In this document: positions 62,089 through 64,000 of the stretch, one piece after another
Position numbering within the stretch: the stretch's first letter is position 1
Layout of the letters: each line of letters begins with the position of its first letter
NCBI RefSeq assembly: GCF_001519065.1
Contig: NZ_KQ954253.1
Location: forward strand, 172,158 to 236,157
DNA from: Novosphingobium sp. FSW06-99
GTDB taxonomy: Bacteria > Pseudomonadota > Alphaproteobacteria > Sphingomonadales > Sphingomonadaceae
Reading direction: 5' to 3'
DNA length: 64,000 nt
Notes under the pieces: model-generated
The model's database searches: none
What the model saw: only the letters and a program-made list of their open reading frames with translations
Told to the model about the DNA's origin: nothing
Program-made: the position numbers and the translations under genes

Positions 62089-62558
62089 CCGGTCGCCTGA
62101 CCGCCCCGATCCGGCTGGTGCCCGGCGCCGCCGGCCACATCGACAGCCTGGCCGGGCGGATGCGGCGGATCGACCGGATCGAATGCGCAGCAATGGGGCA
62201 GACCCCGCAACAGGCGCTCTGCCACGGATTGTCGGCGGGCGCGCGGACATGGACCGCGCTGATCGGCGACGAACCACACGCCATGTTTGGCGTGGTGATC
62301 GAACCGGCCTGCGCCGACATGGCAATTCCGTGGTTTCTGGGCAGCGATCAGGTGGCGCGCAGCGGCCGACTGCTGCTTGCGTGCGGCCCTGGCATCATCG
62401 CCGCGATGCATCGGCACGGTCGCCGCCTTTGCAATTTCGTGTCCTCGGACAACCGACAGGCCATCCGCCTGCTCGAACACTGGGGATTTACTGTGGAACA
62501 GGATCCTGTCGTCACGCGCGATGTCGCGTTTCGGCGTTTCATCCGGGAGATCAAGTGA
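62085..62558 (+). CDS. Phage GNAT-like protein (T7 gp13-like)
   Basis: 157 residues, ATG overlapping the tail-protein stop (ATGA). A reduced GNAT fold: WTALIGDEPHAMFGVVIEP, CGPGIIAAMHRHGRRLCNFVSSDNRQAIRLLEHWGFTVE. The family matches T7 gp13-type virion proteins (DUF2833). Probably an internal or tail-associated virion protein rather than an active acetyltransferase. Confidence 0.7.
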   Translation: MTGRLTAPIRLVPGAAGHIDSLAGRMRRIDRIECAAMGQTPQQALCHGLSAGARTWTALIGDEPHAMFGVVIEPACADMAIPWFLGSDQVARSGRLLLACGPGIIAAMHRHGRRLCNFVSSDNRQAIRLLEHWGFTVEQDPVVTRDVAFRRFIREIK

Positions 62559-63142
62559 TGTGCGCGCCCGTCGTTCCCCTTATCGCCACCGGGCTGAGTG
62601 CCATCGGCACCGGGGTCAGCATGGCCTCGTCGATCGGACAGGCGCGCGCTCAGGCCGCCGCGGCAGATGCCAATGCAGCCGCCGAAAGCAACGCGGCCCA
62701 GATCAGCCAGCAGAACATGCGCCAGGACGCCTTGCAACAATACCAGCAGATGGGCCAGGTCAGCGGGCAACAGAACATGATGGCCGCAGCCAGCGGCGAT
62801 GCCACTGGCTATGGCACGGCTGCCAACGCGCTCAACGGCACGCAGATCATGGGCCAGCAAAATCTTTCGCGAATCTACGCGCAGGGCAACCAGAACCTGA
62901 TGGGCGCCGATATCGGCGTCGCCAATGATCTGGCCCAGGCCAATGCTGCCAACAGCCGGGGCGACGCCGCACTGGCAGGTGGCCTGTTCAATCTGGGCGC
63001 AGGCCTGTTTGCGGGCGGATCAGGCAGCAGCTTGTCCACCGGACTGTCAGGGGGGCTGGCTTCGCTTGGCACAGGTTCGTCCGGGACCGCGCTGGGCGGT
63101 GCAAGCCAGTATGCGCCGTTCAGGGCGGGAATGGGGCTATGA
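62558..63142 (+). CDS. Internal virion-like protein
   Basis: 194 residues, start overlapping the previous stop. N-terminal hydrophobic helix (VVPLIATGLSAIGTGVSMASSIG), then a Gln/Asn/Ala-rich helical region and a Gly/Ser-rich C terminus. This composition is typical of podovirus internal virion proteins (gp14-like) that form a channel during DNA injection. No stronger family evidence. Confidence 0.6.
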   Translation: MCAPVVPLIATGLSAIGTGVSMASSIGQARAQAAAADANAAAESNAAQISQQNMRQDALQQYQQMGQVSGQQNMMAAASGDATGYGTAANALNGTQIMGQQNLSRIYAQGNQNLMGADIGVANDLAQANAANSRGDAALAGGLFNLGAGLFAGGSGSSLSTGLSGGLASLGTGSSGTALGGASQYAPFRAGMGL

Positions 63143-64000
63143 TGCGCGCGCCGACATTCACGCCGACCTATGTTCCGATCCACGCCTACAAGGCGCGGTT
63201 TTCCGCGCCGGAGGGCCCCAACCTGGCGGGCACCATTGGTCGCGTGCTGGCTGCCGGGGGTGCCGAACTTGCCCCCGTCGGAGGACTGCGGTCCGCGATC
63301 CAGGCGCTGAGCGACGACACGGCCGGGCGCGGACGCGCCTTGCAGGACCGTGTCGCGCTAGCCAACCTGGTCGATACCCATGCCGGGTTGCAAGGCGGTG
63401 CCGCAGTCACGGCGCAACCGCAGGCGCTGGACGAACTCGACCGGATAAAGGCCGATGGCCAGGCGACGCTGGCCAGTCCCGGCATGATCGCAGCCTATGA
63501 CCAGCAGATGGCGCCCGCCATCGCCGATGCCGCAAATCGCATCACTGGCCATGCTGTGCAGCAAATGGCCGTCGAGCGACAGGCCGTCGCTGACCAGACC
63601 ATGCAGGCCGCGCAACAATCGGCGGCAGCGGCCTGGCAGGACCCGACCCGCTTCGTCGACGGACTCGGCGCGGTGCATGCCCTTGCCGTGGGGCAAGCCG
63701 GTCCCGAAGCAAGCGTTGAAGATCGCGCCAACGCTGCGCGTGCCGCAGTCGGCGGCGCCGTGGCCAGCGCGGTCGGACAAGCGCTGGCCGCCGGTGAACC
63801 GGAATTTGCCGCCCACATCGTCGGTGGGTGGGGCGACACGCTGACCCCGGCGGCCTATCAACTGGCGGTAGCCCGTCTTGGCCACGCGGCGCAGAGCCAG
63901 CGTATGGACACGATCTTTGCCCAGGCAAGCGGCGGCGATGCTCCTGCAAGCGCACTTGATACCTCGCCTGGTGCCCGATCGCCCGACACCGTGGCGATCC
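63139..64000 (+). CDS. Phage virion protein, partial (right edge)
   Basis: At least 287 residues; continues past the window. Starts by overlap with the previous stop. Ala/Gln-rich, mostly helical (AVQQMAVERQAVADQTMQAAQQSAAAAWQ), like gp15/gp16-type internal virion proteins of podoviruses. Identity is open until the rest is seen. Confidence 0.55.
   Translation, partial: MMRAPTFTPTYVPIHAYKARFSAPEGPNLAGTIGRVLAAGGAELAPVGGLRSAIQALSDDTAGRGRALQDRVALANLVDTHAGLQGGAAVTAQPQALDELDRIKADGQATLASPGMIAAYDQQMAPAIADAANRITGHAVQQMAVERQAVADQTMQAAQQSAAAAWQDPTRFVDGLGAVHALAVGQAGPEASVEDRANAARAAVGGAVASAVGQALAAGEPEFAAHIVGGWGDTLTPAAYQLAVARLGHAAQSQRMDTIFAQASGGDAPASALDTSPGARSPDTVAI

Larger units (their letters stand above)
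50365..64000. mobile_element. Podovirus-type prophage, left part (continues past the window)
   Basis: From the small gene at 50365 and S24 repressor through terminase, portal, capsid and tail genes, without interruption to the right edge. The order (Bbp19-like, scaffold, capsid, Bbp16-like cement, adaptor, tail protein) resembles Bordetella phage BPP-1. The left limit is set between the GGDEF/EAL stop (50306) and 50365; no tRNA, attachment repeat or integrase was seen. Confidence 0.8.

Noticed and set aside
1..64000. CRISPR arrays, rRNA or tRNA genes, insertion sequences, diversity-generating retroelement
   Set aside because: No regularly spaced repeats, RNA gene signatures, transposase or reverse transcriptase were seen; a retroelement, found in some BPP-1-like phages, could only lie past 64000.

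Overview
The window is high-GC DNA with short intergenic gaps and many 1-4 base start/stop overlaps. Its gene content (large TonB-dependent receptor, spinster-type MFS carrier, Tat-exported glucose-fructose oxidoreductase-like protein, Weimberg-type pentose oxidation genes, DevBCA-like exporter) suggests an alphaproteobacterium, most likely a sphingomonad such as Novosphingobium or Sphingomonas. This placement is inferred from gene content only; there is no rRNA or other phylogenetic marker in the window.

Region 1 (1-12601) is a pentose and hemicellulose block. It holds a secreted GH51 arabinofuranosidase, a sugar-porter MFS carrier, a LacI regulator, an operon running XylX-like dehydratase > SDR sugar dehydrogenase > SMP-30 lactonase > secreted acetylesterase, a second secreted esterase, and a separate operon GFOR-like > cupin > aldose 1-epimerase. 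An identical 15-base LacI-type operator stands before both the carrier and the XylX-like gene. Together these genes would release arabinose or xylose from acetylated side chains, import it and oxidise it toward 2-oxoglutarate semialdehyde. The sugar-acid dehydratase and semialdehyde dehydrogenase steps are not in the window.

Region 2 (12631-24464) looks like a catabolic cluster for an ester substrate: TonB receptor, MFS carrier, one cytoplasmic and one secreted carboxylesterase of the same family, an HSD17B4-like SDR, an acyl-CoA synthetase, an alpha/beta hydrolase and a TetR regulator. Related TTCAC/GTGAA inverted repeats precede three of its transcription units. The substrate is unknown.

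Region 3 (24511-47819) is the most distinctive part. Two GH130 phosphorylase-family paralogues, a two-domain GT4 glycosyltransferase and an HAD-IIB phosphatase sit beside phosphoketolase, acetate kinase, a flavodoxin-fold oxidoreductase, a histidine phosphatase, a complete DevBCA-like exporter with its own outer-membrane factor, a P3A-type proton ATPase, an oleate-hydratase-family protein, a triple-BON protein and a release-factor-like protein. Seven copies of an 18-base element (GTA[GCT][AT]TTCCG...CTG) lie in the intergenic regions, each pointing at a gene, and occur as inverted pairs between divergent genes. I read this as one regulon, possibly for energy generation and envelope maintenance under stress or oxygen limitation; its regulator is not in the window.

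Region 4 (48084-50306) is one CHASE4-like/GGDEF/EAL cyclic-di-GMP protein.

Region 5 (about 50365 to beyond 64000) is the left part of a podovirus-like prophage resembling Bordetella phage BPP-1 in gene order: S24-type repressor with ATC[CA]GAT operators, small DNA-binding protein, terminase subunits, portal, Bbp19-like protein, scaffold-like protein, major capsid protein, cement protein, tail adaptor, a large tail protein split into two genes, a gp13-like protein and virion proteins. No integrase, replication or lysis genes are seen, so they are either beyond the window or missing.
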